A stretch of DNA of 64,000 bases from Methylocystis sp. SC2 (GCF_000304315.1 NC_018485.1:900501-964500), one strand, 5' to 3'; positions 10,183 to 19,963 are shown, counted from the first letter of the stretch. Notes: a model not told the origin generated them from the sequence alone. Numbers and translations are program-made.

Positions 10183-10289
10183 GTCATTCCCGGCGGACCG
10201 AAGGTCCGACCGGGAATCCAGATCTAATCCATGAATGCTGGCCTTGCACTGGATTCCCGATCGCTCGCTTTGCGAGCGTCGGGAATGAC
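10183..10289. repeat. Dispersed palindromic repeat, family A, copy 2
   Basis: 107 bases bounded by GTCATTCCCGG and CGGGAATGAC. Inside are CGGACCGAAGGTCCG, an inverted CCGGGAATCCAG/CTGGATTCCCG pair and a GCTCGCTTTGCGAGC hairpin. The GGACC/GGTCC and GCTCGC/GCGAGC stems differ from the other copies by paired changes, which supports selection on the fold. It lies between trpS and glcF. Confidence 0.85.
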
Positions 10290-10319
10290 ACAGGCAGTCA
10301 CGTGAGAATAGGTATTTCT

Positions 10320-11606
10320 CTAGTTTGCCAATCTAGGCTTCGGCCCGCCGGTCGCCCAGTCGAGCAGTTCGACTGTGTGAACAACTGGGATTTCCGTCCC
10401 AGACCTGATCTGCACGATGCAGCCGATGTTGCCCGCGGCCACGATGTCCGGCGCAGCGCTCTCGATATTCGCGACCTTTCGCGACCGCAACGCATCGGCC
10501 AGCTTCGGCTGCAGCACATTATAGGTTCCCGCGGAGCCGCAGCAGATGTGAGCCTCCGGAACGGCGACGACATCAAAGCCGGCGGCGGCGAGCAGCGCGA
10601 CCGGCTCTTGCGATATCTTCTGACCATGTTGCAGAGAGCAGGCGGAATGGTAGGCGACCCGAAGTTTCGGCGCGTCGCCCAACGGCGCAAAGCCAATCTC
10701 CGTCATCAGCTCCGTCACGTCTTTCGTCATCGCCGAGATGCGCGCGGCCTTATCCGCGCGAGCCGGATCATTACGGAACATATGGCCATAGTCCTTCACG
10801 CTCGTTCCGCAGCCCGAAGCATTGATGACGATATGATCGAGTCCGCCGGAGTCGATTTCGCGCGTCCAGGCGTCGATGTTCGCGCGCGCATAGCTCAGCG
10901 ACTCGTCGAGCTTGCCGAGATGATGCGGCAGCGCCCCACAGCAGCCGGCGCCTTTCGCGACGACGACCTCGACGCCATGACGCGTGAGCAGCCGTATCGT
11001 CGCTTCGTTGATCGACGTGTCGAGAACCGTCTGCACGCAGCCGCCGAGCAGCGCCACGCGCATCTTGCGTGCGCCCTGCGCGGCAAAGACCTGCGGAGCG
11101 TCGACGCTGGAAGCTGGCGGAAGCCGCGACGGCGCGAGCGCGAACGGCGCTGCGAGGCGGCGCGGCAGAAAGCGCGCATATGGCCGTAGCGTCGCCGCCA
11201 CGCGAAACAGCGCTCGCGCCAATGAAGGTCGGGGCAAGACGAAAGCGAGCGCCGCACGCATGGCGCGCTCGATAAAGGGCCGCGCATAGGTTTTTTCGAT
11301 ATGCGCCCGGGCGTGATCGACAAGATGCATGAAATGCACGCCCGAAGGGCAGGTCGTCATGCAGGAGAGACAAGACAGACAACGATCAATATGTCGCGCG
11401 GTTCGGGCGTCAGCCGGCCGCTCCTTCTCGAACATCTCCTTGATGAGATAGATGCGACCCCGCGGCCCGTCGAGTTCGTCGCCGGTGAGAAGATAGGTCG
11501 GACATGTCGCCGAGCAGAATCCGCAGTGCACGCAGGCGCGAAGAATCCTTTCGGTCTCCGCCATGTTTGGATCAGCCAAGGCCTGCAGCGAAAAAAACGT
11601 CTGCAT
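10320..11606 (-). CDS. glcF: Glycolate oxidase iron-sulfur subunit
   Basis: Electron-transfer subunit of membrane-associated glycolate oxidase, which oxidises glycolate to glyoxylate. 428 residues. Two [4Fe-4S] motifs lie in the N-terminal third: CVHCGFCSATCPTY and CLSCLSCMTTCPSG. Two CCG-type domains follow, with GAGCCGALPHH and ICCGSAGTYN. The start at 11606 (MQTFFSLQAL) leaves a 4-base gap to glcE. GlcDEF in a methanotroph is expected to handle glycolate made by the oxygenase side reaction or in C1 metabolism. Confidence 0.93.
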   Translation of the reverse strand: MQTFFSLQALADPNMAETERILRACVHCGFCSATCPTYLLTGDELDGPRGRIYLIKEMFEKERPADARTARHIDRCLSCLSCMTTCPSGVHFMHLVDHARAHIEKTYARPFIERAMRAALAFVLPRPSLARALFRVAATLRPYARFLPRRLAAPFALAPSRLPPASSVDAPQVFAAQGARKMRVALLGGCVQTVLDTSINEATIRLLTRHGVEVVVAKGAGCCGALPHHLGKLDESLSYARANIDAWTREIDSGGLDHIVINASGCGTSVKDYGHMFRNDPARADKAARISAMTKDVTELMTEIGFAPLGDAPKLRVAYHSACSLQHGQKISQEPVALLAAAGFDVVAVPEAHICCGSAGTYNVLQPKLADALRSRKVANIESAAPDIVAAGNIGCIVQIRSGTEIPVVHTVELLDWATGGPKPRLAN

Positions 11607-11610
11607 GGCC

Positions 11611-12828
11611 TTAGACCTCCGCCCGCATCCGACCACGCTCCAGAATATGAGCGGGATCGAAGCTTTCCTTGACGCGGCGCGTCAGCGCCGCGAGCGCCGC
11701 CGGCTGCGGATGGAAGACGTCAACGCACGCGCGTGCGTCTTCGCTTGCGCGTATGAGCGTCGCATGTCCGCCGCTGGCGTCGACGGCTTCGCGTACGACG
11801 GCCGCGTGCGCCTCGGTCGCCGTCTCAAGGCACAGCCAGATCAGACCGCCCGCCCAGTCGTAGAAATGCGCGAACATCGGCGCGCCAGCGCGGCGGATGC
11901 GCTCGACGACCGCGAAGCCTTCGGAGGGCGCAACCGAAATGCGCCAGACTTGACCGGCGTGAGCGGCGACAGGCGCGGCGTCGCGCAGCGCTTTCCAAAG
12001 CGCCGTCGAGTCGAGCGAGTCGAGCGTCTCGAATTCAACGCCATCTTTCGCCAATCGCGCGACGAGATCGTCGCGCCGCGCCATCACGGAGATCGCGGGA
12101 CCTTCGAGGCGGATGGCGGCGACATTCGCGTTCAGCGCCAGAGGCCCGGCGCCGGAGGGCAGCATCGCGAGCGATGAGGGTTCGCAAGGAGTCGCCGTGG
12201 CGCGGCGCAGGAGCGCCAGGCTCTCCGCCTCGTCCGCGCCGACCGCAAGCAGCGTGCATTCTGTTTCAGGTTTTGGAAGCACTTTGAGCGTCAGCTCCGT
12301 AAGGAGCGCCAGCGTGCCGTAGGAGCCGCAAACAAGTTTCGAGAGGTCATAGCCGGTCACGTTCTTCATCACGCGGCCTCCGGATTTCACCAGCTCGCCC
12401 CGCCCGGTGACGCAGCGGAAGCCGAGCAGATGGTCGCGCGCCGCGCCGGCTTTGATCCGCCGCGGCCCGGATGCGTTCACCGCGATGACGCCGCCCAGCG
12501 TCGCGCCGCCCGCCTCTTCGCCGAGGAGCGGTCCGTAATCCATCGGCTCGAAGGCGAACTGTTGTCCCTGGCTCTCCAGCAGCGCCTCGATTTCGGTGAG
12601 CCGCGCGCCAGCGCGCGCCGACAGAACGAGTTCGTCGGGCTCATAGAGCGTCACGCCGGTCAGGGCGACAGTCGAGAGAGCCTGCGCTTGCGGCGCGTAG
12701 CGGCCGAGCCGCGATTTGGAGCCGCCGCCGACGATCGCGCAGCAGTCGCCTTTGGCTTTCGCCGCGCAAATTGCGTCAATGGCGTCCGCCTCGTCGCGGA
12801 TGTCGAGCGTCGCGCAAGCGGGCTGCAT
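11611..12828 (-). CDS. glcE: Glycolate oxidase FAD-binding subunit
   Basis: FAD_binding_4 protein that partners GlcD and GlcF. 405 residues. The PCMH-type FAD domain shows VGGGSKSRLG, GAGARLTEIEALL, GGVIAVNASGPRRIKAG and the conserved GGRVMKNVTGYDLSKLVCGSYG in blocks. The C-terminal cap is shorter than in GlcD. It is translated two bases after glcD and four bases before glcF, so all three are one unit. Confidence 0.92.
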   Translation of the reverse strand: MQPACATLDIRDEADAIDAICAAKAKGDCCAIVGGGSKSRLGRYAPQAQALSTVALTGVTLYEPDELVLSARAGARLTEIEALLESQGQQFAFEPMDYGPLLGEEAGGATLGGVIAVNASGPRRIKAGAARDHLLGFRCVTGRGELVKSGGRVMKNVTGYDLSKLVCGSYGTLALLTELTLKVLPKPETECTLLAVGADEAESLALLRRATATPCEPSSLAMLPSGAGPLALNANVAAIRLEGPAISVMARRDDLVARLAKDGVEFETLDSLDSTALWKALRDAAPVAAHAGQVWRISVAPSEGFAVVERIRRAGAPMFAHFYDWAGGLIWLCLETATEAHAAVVREAVDASGGHATLIRASEDARACVDVFHPQPAALAALTRRVKESFDPAHILERGRMRAEV

Positions 12829-12830
12829 CG

Positions 12831-14324
12831 CTAAAATCTCGGCAGGTCGGGAAAGGGCGTTTTACCGCCCGAGACATGCATCATCCCGAGTTCAGCGCAG
12901 CGATGCAGGGTCGGAAACACCTTGCCCGGATTGAGCCGGCCGGCAGGATCAAAGGCGCATTTCAGCCGCATCTGCTGCGCGAGATCCACGTCGGTGAACA
13001 TCTCTCCCATGAGGTCCCGCTTCTCGACGCCGACGCCATGTTCGCCAGTGAGAACTCCGCCGAGGGAGACGCACAGGCGCAAGATGTCGAAACCGAGCCT
13101 TTCCGCGCGTTCGACGTCGCCCTCTTTTGACGCGTCGTAGAGAATGAGCGGATGGAGATTGCCGTCGCCGGCGTGAAAGACATTGGCGACGCTCAACCCC
13201 TGCTCCTTGGCGAGCCGATCCATGCCGGCGAGCGCTTCCGGCAGCCGCGCCCGCGGAATCGTGCCGTCCATGCAAAGATAGTCGGGCGCGATGCAGCTCA
13301 CCGCCGGAAAGGCGTTCTTGCGTCCGGCCCAGAACTGCAGCCGTTCGGCCTCGCTCGTCGACGCCCGTATCGTCGTCGCGCCTTCTTCGCGCGCGATATC
13401 CTGCACGACGCCGACGAGATGATCGACTTCGGCCTGCGGCCCATCGAGTTCGACGATGACGAGCGCTTGCGCGTCGAGCGGATAACCGCAGGGCTGGAAG
13501 CGCTCGACGGCATGGATCGTCGCCCTGTCCATCATTTCGAGCCCTGCGGGAATGACCCCGCGCGCGATGATCGCGCCGACGCAGCGCGCCCCCGCCGCCA
13601 CACTCGCAAAGCCGAGCAGCAGCCCCCGCGCGACGGGCGGCTTTTGGAGCAGCCGCACCGTCACCTCCGTGACGACGCAGAGCAATCCTTCGGAGCCGGT
13701 CATCAGGCCGATAAGGTCGTATCCCTCGCTGTCGAGATGCTTGCCGCCAAGCTTGATGAGGTCGCCGCCCATCAGCACGACGTCCAGTCCCAGTATATTA
13801 TTGGTCGTCAGGCCGTATTTCAGACAGTGAACGCCGCCGGCGTTCTCGGCGACATTGCCGCCGATCGAACAGGCGATCTGCGACGACGGATCCGGCGCAT
13901 AATAGAAGCCCCGCGCTTCGACGGCCTTGGAGATCGCGAGATTTTGAACGCCGGGCTGGACGCGCGCGCAGCGGTTTTCGTAATCGATTTCGAGAATGCG
14001 ATTGAACTTGGACATGCCAAGAAGGACGCCGTCCTCAAGCGGCATGGAGCCGCCAGAGAGCGACGTGCCGGCGCCGCGAGGCACGAGTTTGACGTTCATT
14101 TCAGCGGCGAGCGCCATAATCGCGCGCACCTGCTCGACGCTCTCCGGCAGCGTGACGACGAGCGGCAGCGCCCGATACATGGTGAACGCGTCGCATTCAT
14201 AGGCGCGCCGCGCGACCTCGTCGACGATCAGGCTTTCGCGCGGCAGTATGGCCGCGAGGCGCGCGATGAGTTCATTGCGCCGCGACATGATCGCCGGCTC
14301 GGGCTTCGGCATGAGAAGCGTCAT
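12831..14324 (-). CDS. glcD: Glycolate oxidase catalytic subunit
   Basis: FAD-dependent 2-hydroxyacid dehydrogenase subunit. 497 residues. The FAD domain contains LVPRGAGTSLSGGSMP and IGGNVAENAGGVHCLKYG. The C-terminal FAD-oxidase domain contains VANVFHAGDGNLHPLILYD and LTGEHGVGVEKRDLM, both diagnostic for GlcD/D-lactate dehydrogenases. First gene of glcDEF. The start at 14324 is chosen; a second ATG four codons on is possible. No glcC-type regulator lies adjacent. Confidence 0.95.
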   Translation of the reverse strand: MTLLMPKPEPAIMSRRNELIARLAAILPRESLIVDEVARRAYECDAFTMYRALPLVVTLPESVEQVRAIMALAAEMNVKLVPRGAGTSLSGGSMPLEDGVLLGMSKFNRILEIDYENRCARVQPGVQNLAISKAVEARGFYYAPDPSSQIACSIGGNVAENAGGVHCLKYGLTTNNILGLDVVLMGGDLIKLGGKHLDSEGYDLIGLMTGSEGLLCVVTEVTVRLLQKPPVARGLLLGFASVAAGARCVGAIIARGVIPAGLEMMDRATIHAVERFQPCGYPLDAQALVIVELDGPQAEVDHLVGVVQDIAREEGATTIRASTSEAERLQFWAGRKNAFPAVSCIAPDYLCMDGTIPRARLPEALAGMDRLAKEQGLSVANVFHAGDGNLHPLILYDASKEGDVERAERLGFDILRLCVSLGGVLTGEHGVGVEKRDLMGEMFTDVDLAQQMRLKCAFDPAGRLNPGKVFPTLHRCAELGMMHVSGGKTPFPDLPRF

Positions 14325-14376
14325 GGACTCGCGCCTCCAACGCGAGCGAGAGCGCCGCTGAATCTGCAGCTTCGTC

Positions 14377-14489
14377 TAGAGCGCCTCCCGATCGCATGGA
14401 ATCATGTGATCGATCAGGAATCGCTCAAAATCAAAACGTTGGAGCAGGTTCTCATCGAAAAAGTCTGTCAACTTTTTCGGAACCTGCTC
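14377..14489. repeat. GAGCAGGTTC hairpin repeat, family B, copy 1
   Basis: Composite element: TAGAGCGCCTCCCGATCGCATGGAATCATG, then CAAAACGTTG, then the stem GAGCAGGTTCTCATCGAAAAAG / CTTTTTCGGAACCTGCTC. Three further copies lie at 16475 (reversed), 23396 (reversed) and 43823. The long hairpin could act as a terminator or REP-like element. Confidence 0.85.
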
Positions 14490-14674
14490 GAAGTGGCGCA
14501 TGGGCCCTGCTCCAGGCCCGCCTATGGTCCGAACCGTTTAGAGGAGGCTCGAAGCGCCCGCAAGCGCGGCCCGATCGCCGCAACCAGTAGAAATGCGCTG
14601 ATTTATGGCGCTTTTCATTAATCCGCCTATGCTAGGTGAGATCGATCGCACGACGAAACACGGGCCGAAGGGAA

Positions 14675-15049
14675 ATGACCAAGACCATCCTCATCGTCGA
14701 GGATAACGAGCTCAATATGAAGCTCTTTAACGATCTCTTGGAAGCCAACGGCCATGCGACGCTGCAAACAAAGAGCGGCTTCGAGGCGATATCCCTCGCG
14801 CGCAACCACCGGCCGGATCTGATCCTGATGGATATCCAGCTGCCCGAGATCAGCGGCCTGGAGGTCACCCGCATGCTCAAGGAGGACGACGATCTGCGTG
14901 CCATTCCCGTCATCGCGATCACCGCCTTCGCGATGAAAGGCGACGAGGAAAAAATTCTGCAGGGCGGCTGCGAAGCCTATTTGTCGAAGCCGATCTCCGT
15001 GGCGAAATTCTTGGAGACCGTGAATGCCTTTCTCGCAGATAAGCGCTGA
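14675..15049 (+). CDS. divK: Single-domain response regulator DivK
   Basis: CheY-like receiver protein of the cell-cycle phosphorelay; in Caulobacter and Rhizobiales DivK acts through DivL to restrain CckA-CtrA signalling. 124 residues, a single receiver domain. Acidic pocket Glu9/Asp10, phosphoacceptor Asp53 in LILMDIQLP, Thr83 in [14 protein letters not shown] and Lys105 in YLSKPIS are all present. The wording of these motifs matches DivK rather than CheY. The start at 14675 follows GAAGGGA. PleD, often the next gene, is absent here. Confidence 0.92.
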   Translation: MTKTILIVEDNELNMKLFNDLLEANGHATLQTKSGFEAISLARNHRPDLILMDIQLPEISGLEVTRMLKEDDDLRAIPVIAITAFAMKGDEEKILQGGCEAYLSKPISVAKFLETVNAFLADKR

Positions 15050-15265
15050 GAGTTCTGTCTTCCATGAGCGCGCGCCTTCGCGTCACTGACGATCCGCCCG
15101 CGAAGGGCCGCGTCGCCGTGATCCCCCGTCGATGGTCGGCCACCGGCGGAGCGGCGGACTTTTCAAGCGGGCCCTATCGATAACGAATTAAGCTGGCCGA
15201 GTGCTGGCAAAGCGCCGCAACGTCCCATCGCCAACCCCGCTCACGCGGCTCCGACTTTTGACGGG

Positions 15266-15937
15266 TCAGTGTCCGTCGTTGGAAAAATGCTGATAGTCGA
15301 TGCTTCTTTTCCAACGTCCGCCCCAGCGCCAGCCCTGTCGAGCGAAGGCCCTAGTGACGACGTCGCCGTCGACGATGATCCCGACGATATCGCTCCTGCG
15401 CTCGGAGGGCTCGTCATAAGCGCGCCCGGCTTCAGGCTCGGTTAGGTTTCCTTCCCGGTAGGGATTTTGAACTGGATTGATGTCCACGGCCATTCCATAG
15501 GCGTGTCGCGACATCGCGCCGCGATCTGTCGTTCGGCAATTGAAGGCGCTCGTATTATTCGCGGCCATCGATCGCGCGTCGTCGCCGCCGAAGTCATCGA
15601 TCAGGGACATTCGATAAATTCGGAATTTCCGGCTGTCGTAGATTTCCTGAAAGGCGGCCGCCACGGCTCTTGCGGCGCTTTTCGCGACGATCAGAGCGCC
15701 GATCTGCGTCTTGCCGTCGAAATCGAGGTAAGGAACTCTCAAGAGAATGAGCTGATCCCGTGCCGGACATGGAAGCTCCGCCCGCCATGACCTTCCCCGC
15801 ATGTAAGCCCATACGGCGTCGGATATGGGTTCAGCGGCGACCTTCGCGCCCAGCGCATCCGCTTCTGCGGCGGGAAGAAGCAGAGTCACAAGCGCAACTG
15901 CTCGGATGGCGCGCGCGCAGCGATTTATCGAGATCAT
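15266..15937 (-). CDS. Exported M15-family D-Ala-D-Ala carboxypeptidase-like protein
   Basis: Peptidoglycan-active zinc peptidase family (M15, VanY/ExtD-like). 223 residues from 15937. An N-terminal hydrophobic segment (AIRAVALVTLLLPAAEADALG) suggests export. The catalytic zinc pattern is visible: SRHAYGMAVDINP (His and Asp ligands) and DYQHFSNDGH near the C-terminus (third ligand). It likely acts in the periplasm on cell-wall peptides. An in-frame ATG 16 codons upstream is possible. Isolated gene, divergent to nothing recognisable. Confidence 0.85.
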   Translation of the reverse strand: MISINRCARAIRAVALVTLLLPAAEADALGAKVAAEPISDAVWAYMRGRSWRAELPCPARDQLILLRVPYLDFDGKTQIGALIVAKSAARAVAAAFQEIYDSRKFRIYRMSLIDDFGGDDARSMAANNTSAFNCRTTDRGAMSRHAYGMAVDINPVQNPYREGNLTEPEAGRAYDEPSERRSDIVGIIVDGDVVTRAFARQGWRWGGRWKRSIDYQHFSNDGH

Positions 15938-16680
15938 GCGCCCGCCAATCCGCCTCTTCGTTCGACGATGTCGATCCTTCGCCAAAGGCTGAAACCCATG
16001 CCGAGTCCGGCGATCTCGACCGGATACGTCGGCGGATCACAATGGCCTTCTCTCAGACGCTCAAATGCCTTCGGTGGTAGAACGGGTAAAACTGTTCAAC
16101 CGACGTATGCCGCCGATCGCCATCGTAAGAAAGGCGACGCCTCGATCGTCAGCGCCGCGATGCACACAAATTCGCCGACTCCATCTGCGATCGCCATGTC
16201 GCCGATGGTGAGTATCGCAAGTCCCTTGCAGATTTCCGAGACGGCGAAAATTCCGTTCGCCCTAGCCATGCGACCCAGCTTGCCGAGCGGGCGATCTGGC
16301 CGGACAAAAGCTGCCGCCGAAAAGAGGGCGATCTCTGTTCTTCCTGGCGACGGCCCGACGGATAATGGCGCCCGTGAAAAGCCCATGCCCAGCCTTCATA
16401 AGAGGGAGGTGTGGCTCCTTTACCGTGAATTGGGAACGCCAATATGGCCGACATACGGCCCCACCTGGGCATTAGAGCAGGTTCCGAAAAAGTTGACAGA
16501 CTTTTTCGATGAGAACCTGCTCCAACGGTTTGATTTTGAGCGATGGAACGACGAGCGCTCCCGCTCGCCGCCGCTCGAACGCCGCTCAGCGCGGCGTTGG
16601 AGGACGTCCAAGTTTTACTCGAAAAGCCAGATCGCCAGAGCGGCGTCTTCGCCGTCGGCGGCGCGAGGTCACGCGCAATA
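15938..16680. other. Long stretch without a supported gene
   Basis: About 740 bases. A 96-codon minus-strand reading at 16096-16386 (ending FVCIAALTIEASPFLRW...) has some protein-like hydrophobic text but no ribosome binding site or family match, so it may be a gene remnant. A reversed family B repeat lies at 16475-16545. Everything else reads as non-coding. Confidence 0.4.
16475..16545. repeat. GAGCAGGTTC hairpin repeat, family B, copy 2 (reversed, truncated)
   Basis: GAGCAGGTTCCGAAAAAGTTGACAGACTTTTTCGATGAGAACCTGCTC hairpin followed by CAACG-TTTGATTTTGAGCGAT, the reverse complement of the order at 14377. The distal GCATGGAATCATG part is missing. Confidence 0.8.
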
Positions 16681-16715
16681 AAAACGCCCCGACTGAGGCG
16701 TCGCAGCGGGGCGTT
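16681..16715 (-). terminator. Rho-independent terminator of the small exported gene
   Basis: Stem AAACGCCCCG / CGGGGCGTTT around a 15-base loop. Read on the minus strand it ends in TTTTTATT, 30 bases after the stop of the gene at 16745. Confidence 0.75.
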
Positions 16716-16744
16716 TCTTGCGTCTCATCGAACCGGCGTGTTGC

Positions 16745-16960
16745 TCAGCACACCCATACCCAGTTGCCGACGGAATCGCTCCACTGCCAGCACACGCCGG
16801 GGTTAAGAGGCCGCCAGGGCGTGCTATAGTCCCTCTTCTGATAACGCCAGAGCCCGCCATAGGACTGGACGTTGCCATCGCTCGGGTAAGATCGCTGCGC
16901 TTGAGCCATCGGAGCGAAAGTAAAAGACGCCCCGATTATCAATAGCACGAGCTTGCGCAT
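16745..16960 (-). CDS. Small exported Trp-rich protein
   Basis: 71 residues with a textbook signal peptide (MRKLVLLIIGASFTFAPMAQA) and a mature part of about 50 residues rich in Trp, Tyr and Ser, ending WQWSDSVGNWVWVC. No family recognised. It has a strong GGAGGAAAAA ribosome binding site before the ATG at 16960 and its own rho-independent terminator, so it is probably a real monocistronic gene for a small periplasmic or surface protein. The single mature-region cysteine pair (NPGVC and the terminal Cys) could form a disulfide. Confidence 0.75.
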   Translation of the reverse strand: MRKLVLLIIGASFTFAPMAQAQRSYPSDGNVQSYGGLWRYQKRDYSTPWRPLNPGVCWQWSDSVGNWVWVC

Positions 16961-17110
16961 TTTTTCCTCCAGATTGTTTGGCTGTTAGCCAGTTCAACTG
17001 GGTCAGGCGCAAGTTCATTCAACCCGCCGGCGAATGCTGACGTAGTCAAGCGTATCCGACGCAGGTTATTGTTTCATCCTAGGCTTGCGCGGCCGAGGCG
17101 ATCGCAAAGC

Positions 17111-17257
17111 TTAGTGTTTTGCAAAACGCTCTATGGCGTCGATAAACGCCTCCGGCGACGCGGCGATGCGTCGAACGATATGAATCGGCAGTTGGACGAG
17201 CATCCGAACGGTCGAGACGGTGACGATGACTTTCGACGCGGAAACGAGACGCTGCAT
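17111..17257 (-). CDS. Possible 48-residue small protein
   Basis: Reads MQRLVSASKVIVTVSTVRML followed by an amphipathic stretch ending in FIDAIERFAKH. The ATG at 17257 has GGAGAG 4 bases upstream. No family recognised. The amphipathic helices and clean stop suggest a real small protein, but the evidence is thin; longer in-frame starts exist at 17269 and 17305. Confidence 0.35.
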   Translation of the reverse strand: MQRLVSASKVIVTVSTVRMLVQLPIHIVRRIAASPEAFIDAIERFAKH

Positions 17258-17440
17258 TGGGCTCTCCATGCTTGGTCTGCGCGGCGCTGATCTGCGGGGA
17301 GACATTCAGCGGCGCCGACGCGCGACCCTGGGTATTGCGAGCACACACTTAAGCATGCCCGCGTTTCGGCCGAATTGCCGTAATGTTGCCGGTTGTTTCG
17401 GGCCTAGGGCGATTTTGGGCGACGCGCCGCCCCGCTTCGG

Positions 17441-17923
17441 CTATTTGCCGAGCATATCCCTCCGTAACCGGCCCGCGACGATATCGACGGCCGCCGCGAC
17501 CGCCGGCGACATCGGCGCGCCGGCGTCGAAGGTCCCGCCTTCGATCGCATAAACGACGCAGCGCGGGGGCAATGCGCCCAGCGCGCGGGCGAGTTCCAGA
17601 GCTTCGGCGAGGCCGAAGCCATGCGTCGACGCGCCAAAGGCCGCTCGCGGAAGCGGGCTCGCGCCGACGTCGAAGCGGCGGATGTCGCCAGGCTCCGCCC
17701 CGGAGACGCAGGCGTCGACGATGTAGGCGGCGTCCGCGCCCTCGAGCCGCGCCAATATGCGCGTCGCCTCGCCCTCCTCCTCGATGATTTCGACGTCGGC
17801 CGCCGACGCTCTCAGCGCGCGCGCGACCGCGCGGCCCGCCGCATCGTCGCCGCGATCAGGATTGCCGATACAGAGCACAAGGATGCGCGGTCCTTCGCGC
17901 GCGCTATCCGCCCCGGTCGACAT
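17441..17923 (-). CDS. [NiFe] hydrogenase maturation protease
   Basis: HyaD/HybD-type (M52) endopeptidase that clips the C-terminal extension of the hydrogenase large subunit after nickel insertion. 160 residues. N-terminal [16 protein letters not shown] holds the conserved Gly-Asn-x-x-x-x-Asp-Asp metal site, and the middle [10 protein letters not shown] and the [12 protein letters not shown] histidine motif complete it. The start at 17923 overlaps the large-subunit gene by 20 bases. It is the last gene of the operon, and its expected target is the neighbouring large subunit, which does carry a removable tail. Confidence 0.9.
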   Translation of the reverse strand: MSTGADSAREGPRILVLCIGNPDRGDDAAGRAVARALRASAADVEIIEEEGEATRILARLEGADAAYIVDACVSGAEPGDIRRFDVGASPLPRAAFGASTHGFGLAEALELARALGALPPRCVVYAIEGGTFDAGAPMSPAVAAAVDIVAGRLRRDMLGK

Positions 17924-19196
17924 CGAGCCGCAGAAAATGCGTCGCGCAGGAAATGCAGGGGTCGTGATTGCGAATGGTCTGTTCGCATCGATGGCGCAGA
18001 GCATCGTCCGGCAGATCGAGCCACGCGGTCGCGAAAATCTTCAGATCCTCTTCGATGCTCGGCTGGTTCTGCGACGTCGGGGGGACGATGCGCGCGTCCG
18101 CGATCTTTCCATCGGCATTGAGGCCGTAGCGATGATACAGCATGCCGCGCGGCGCCTCGGTCGCCGCAAAGCCGGTTCCCGCGCGCGGCTCGAGATCGAC
18201 CGCTGGCCGCGCCGGCTCTTCGTAGTCGTCGATGATCCGCAGCGCCTCGTCGCAGGCGTAGAGAACTTCGACGGCGCGAACGATAATGCTGCGGAAGGGA
18301 TTGGCGCAGACCGGTCCAAGGCCGGCTTCGCGCGCCGCCTCACGCGCGATCGGCGAGAGCGACGCGGCGTTCAGCGCGTAGCGCGCCAAGGGCCCGGTGA
18401 GATAGGCGCCGCGCGCCTTGATATGCGCGTGCAGCGCGGTCGAATGTTCGACGTGGCTCTCCTCGAAATGTTCGTCATATTCAGCGGCGGCGATGTCGAG
18501 CCCGCGGCTCGAGACGATGCGGCCCTGGTTGAAGGGATATTCGCCGTCGCCGCGCAAGGCGACGAATTCATAGTCGCGCTCAACATCGGGAAAATCAAAA
18601 CCAGCCGTCCAGCGCACGGTCGCGAGCGCCTCGTCCCGCGCACGCTTCAACTGTTCGGCGAGCGGCTGAAGTTCGCGCCGGCGCGGCGCACGATAAAAGC
18701 CGCCGACGCGGACATTGATCGGATGAATCTCGCGGCCGCCGAGCAGCGCGATGATAGCATTGCCTGCCTTTTTGAGATCGAGGGCCCGGCGAACGATATC
18801 GGCGTGGTCGCGCGCCATCTCGATGGCGCCCGCGTAACCGAGGAAGTCCGGCGCGTGCAGCATGTAGACATGGAGCGTGTGGCTCTCGATCCACTCGCCG
18901 CAATAGAGGAGTCGTCGCAGGTCGCGTAAGGGTCCGTCGACGACGACGCCGAGCGCGTCCTCCATCGCGTGAATCGCGCTCATCTGATAGGCGACCGGAC
19001 ATATGCCGCAGATGCGCGCGGTGATGTCCGGCGCTTCCGTGTACATGCGATCGCGGAGGAGAGCTTCGAAGAAGCGCGGCGGTTCGAAAATATTGAGCTC
19101 GGCCGACTGCACGACGCCGTCGCGCGCGACGACCTTGAGCGCGCCCTCGCCCTCAACTCGGGCAAGCTGATCGACTTTGATCGTCTTAACGATCAT
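17904..19196 (-). CDS. [NiFe] hydrogenase large (catalytic) subunit, group 3b type
   Basis: Carries the Ni-Fe site that splits or forms H2 in a cytosolic NAD(P)-linked enzyme. 430 residues. The N-terminal ligand motif is [11 protein letters not shown] (Cys63, Cys66), and the C-terminal one is DPCISCATH (Cys414, Cys417, His420). Ten residues follow His420 and are the expected substrate of the maturation protease encoded next. The L1 motif has Tyr70 where many groups have His. Operon order (Fe-S beta, cNMP protein, FAD gamma, small, large, protease) and length fit group 3b (Hyh/sulfhydrogenase-like). Accessory hyp genes are not in the window. Confidence 0.92.
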   Translation of the reverse strand: MIVKTIKVDQLARVEGEGALKVVARDGVVQSAELNIFEPPRFFEALLRDRMYTEAPDITARICGICPVAYQMSAIHAMEDALGVVVDGPLRDLRRLLYCGEWIESHTLHVYMLHAPDFLGYAGAIEMARDHADIVRRALDLKKAGNAIIALLGGREIHPINVRVGGFYRAPRRRELQPLAEQLKRARDEALATVRWTAGFDFPDVERDYEFVALRGDGEYPFNQGRIVSSRGLDIAAAEYDEHFEESHVEHSTALHAHIKARGAYLTGPLARYALNAASLSPIAREAAREAGLGPVCANPFRSIIVRAVEVLYACDEALRIIDDYEEPARPAVDLEPRAGTGFAATEAPRGMLYHRYGLNADGKIADARIVPPTSQNQPSIEEDLKIFATAWLDLPDDALRHRCEQTIRNHDPCISCATHFLRLDVDRGG

Positions 19197-19962
19197 GACG
19201 CTCGCTTTCCTTACGGAAGGCGTCGGCGTTGGCGTTGAAAGTACGATAGACGCGCTTCAGCGCATCCTCATCCATGCCGAGTTTGCTTAACCATGCCGAC
19301 AGCGACGGCGTATTGGGCGTTTCCATCGGGCCATAGCAGCCATAGCAGCCGCGATTGTAGGAGGGACAGAGCGCGCCGCAGCCCGCATGAGTGACGGGTC
19401 CCAGACACGGCGTACCGTGACCGACCATGACGCAGAGATTGCCGGCGATCTTGCACTCGACGCAGACGCTATGCGGCGGCGTTTGCGGCTTGCGCCCGGC
19501 GAGGAACGCAGAAATCGTTTCGACGAGCTGCCGCGTGCTGATCGGACAGCCGCGTAGTTCGAAGTCAACCTTCACGTGATCGGCGATGGCGGTCGACGTC
19601 GCCAGCGTTTGGATATAGTCCGGCCGCGCATAGACGATCGCCGCATAGTCGCGCACGTCGGCGAAATTGCGCAGCGCCTGAACGCCGCCTGCCGTGGCGC
19701 AGGCGCCAATCGTTATTAGGAACCGCGACTGTTTGCGGACCTCCTGGATGCGCGCGGCGTCATGCGCCGTCGTCACCGAGCCTTCGACGAGCGAAAGATC
19801 ATATGGACCTTCAACCGACGCGCTCGTCGCCTCGAGAAAGTGCGCGATCTCGATTTCGCCGGCGATCTCCAGCAATTCATCCTCGCAATCGAGCAGGCTG
19901 AGCTGGCAGCCGTCACATGAGGCGAATTTCCAGACGGCGAGTCTTGGTCGAATACGCGCCAC
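19186..19962 (-). CDS. [NiFe] hydrogenase small (electron-transfer) subunit
   Basis: Fe-S subunit passing electrons between the Ni-Fe site and the diaphorase. 258 residues without a Tat signal, so the enzyme stays in the cytosol. The proximal-cluster pair is Cys16/Cys19 in [23 protein letters not shown] and ELRGCPIS are the other family ligands. The C-terminal half has a cysteine cluster ([38 protein letters not shown]) for two more [4Fe-4S] clusters. It overlaps the large subunit by 11 bases and starts one base after the FAD subunit stop. Confidence 0.92.
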   Translation of the reverse strand: MARIRPRLAVWKFASCDGCQLSLLDCEDELLEIAGEIEIAHFLEATSASVEGPYDLSLVEGSVTTAHDAARIQEVRKQSRFLITIGACATAGGVQALRNFADVRDYAAIVYARPDYIQTLATSTAIADHVKVDFELRGCPISTRQLVETISAFLAGRKPQTPPHSVCVECKIAGNLCVMVGHGTPCLGPVTHAGCGALCPSYNRGCYGCYGPMETPNTPSLSAWLSKLGMDEDALKRVYRTFNANADAFRKESERHDR

Positions 19963-19963
19963 G

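Noticed and set aside
9006..10187. A 393-codon reading antisense to trpS
   Set aside because: Shadow of trpS, with no motif or ribosome binding site.
14636..14674. N-terminal extension of DivK
   Set aside because: The ATG at 14675 has a GAAGGGA site and yields the exact 124-residue DivK length.
16096..16386. A 96-codon minus-strand reading with some hydrophobic text
   Set aside because: Lacks a ribosome binding site and family match, and overlaps repeats and other frames; recorded only as a possible remnant.
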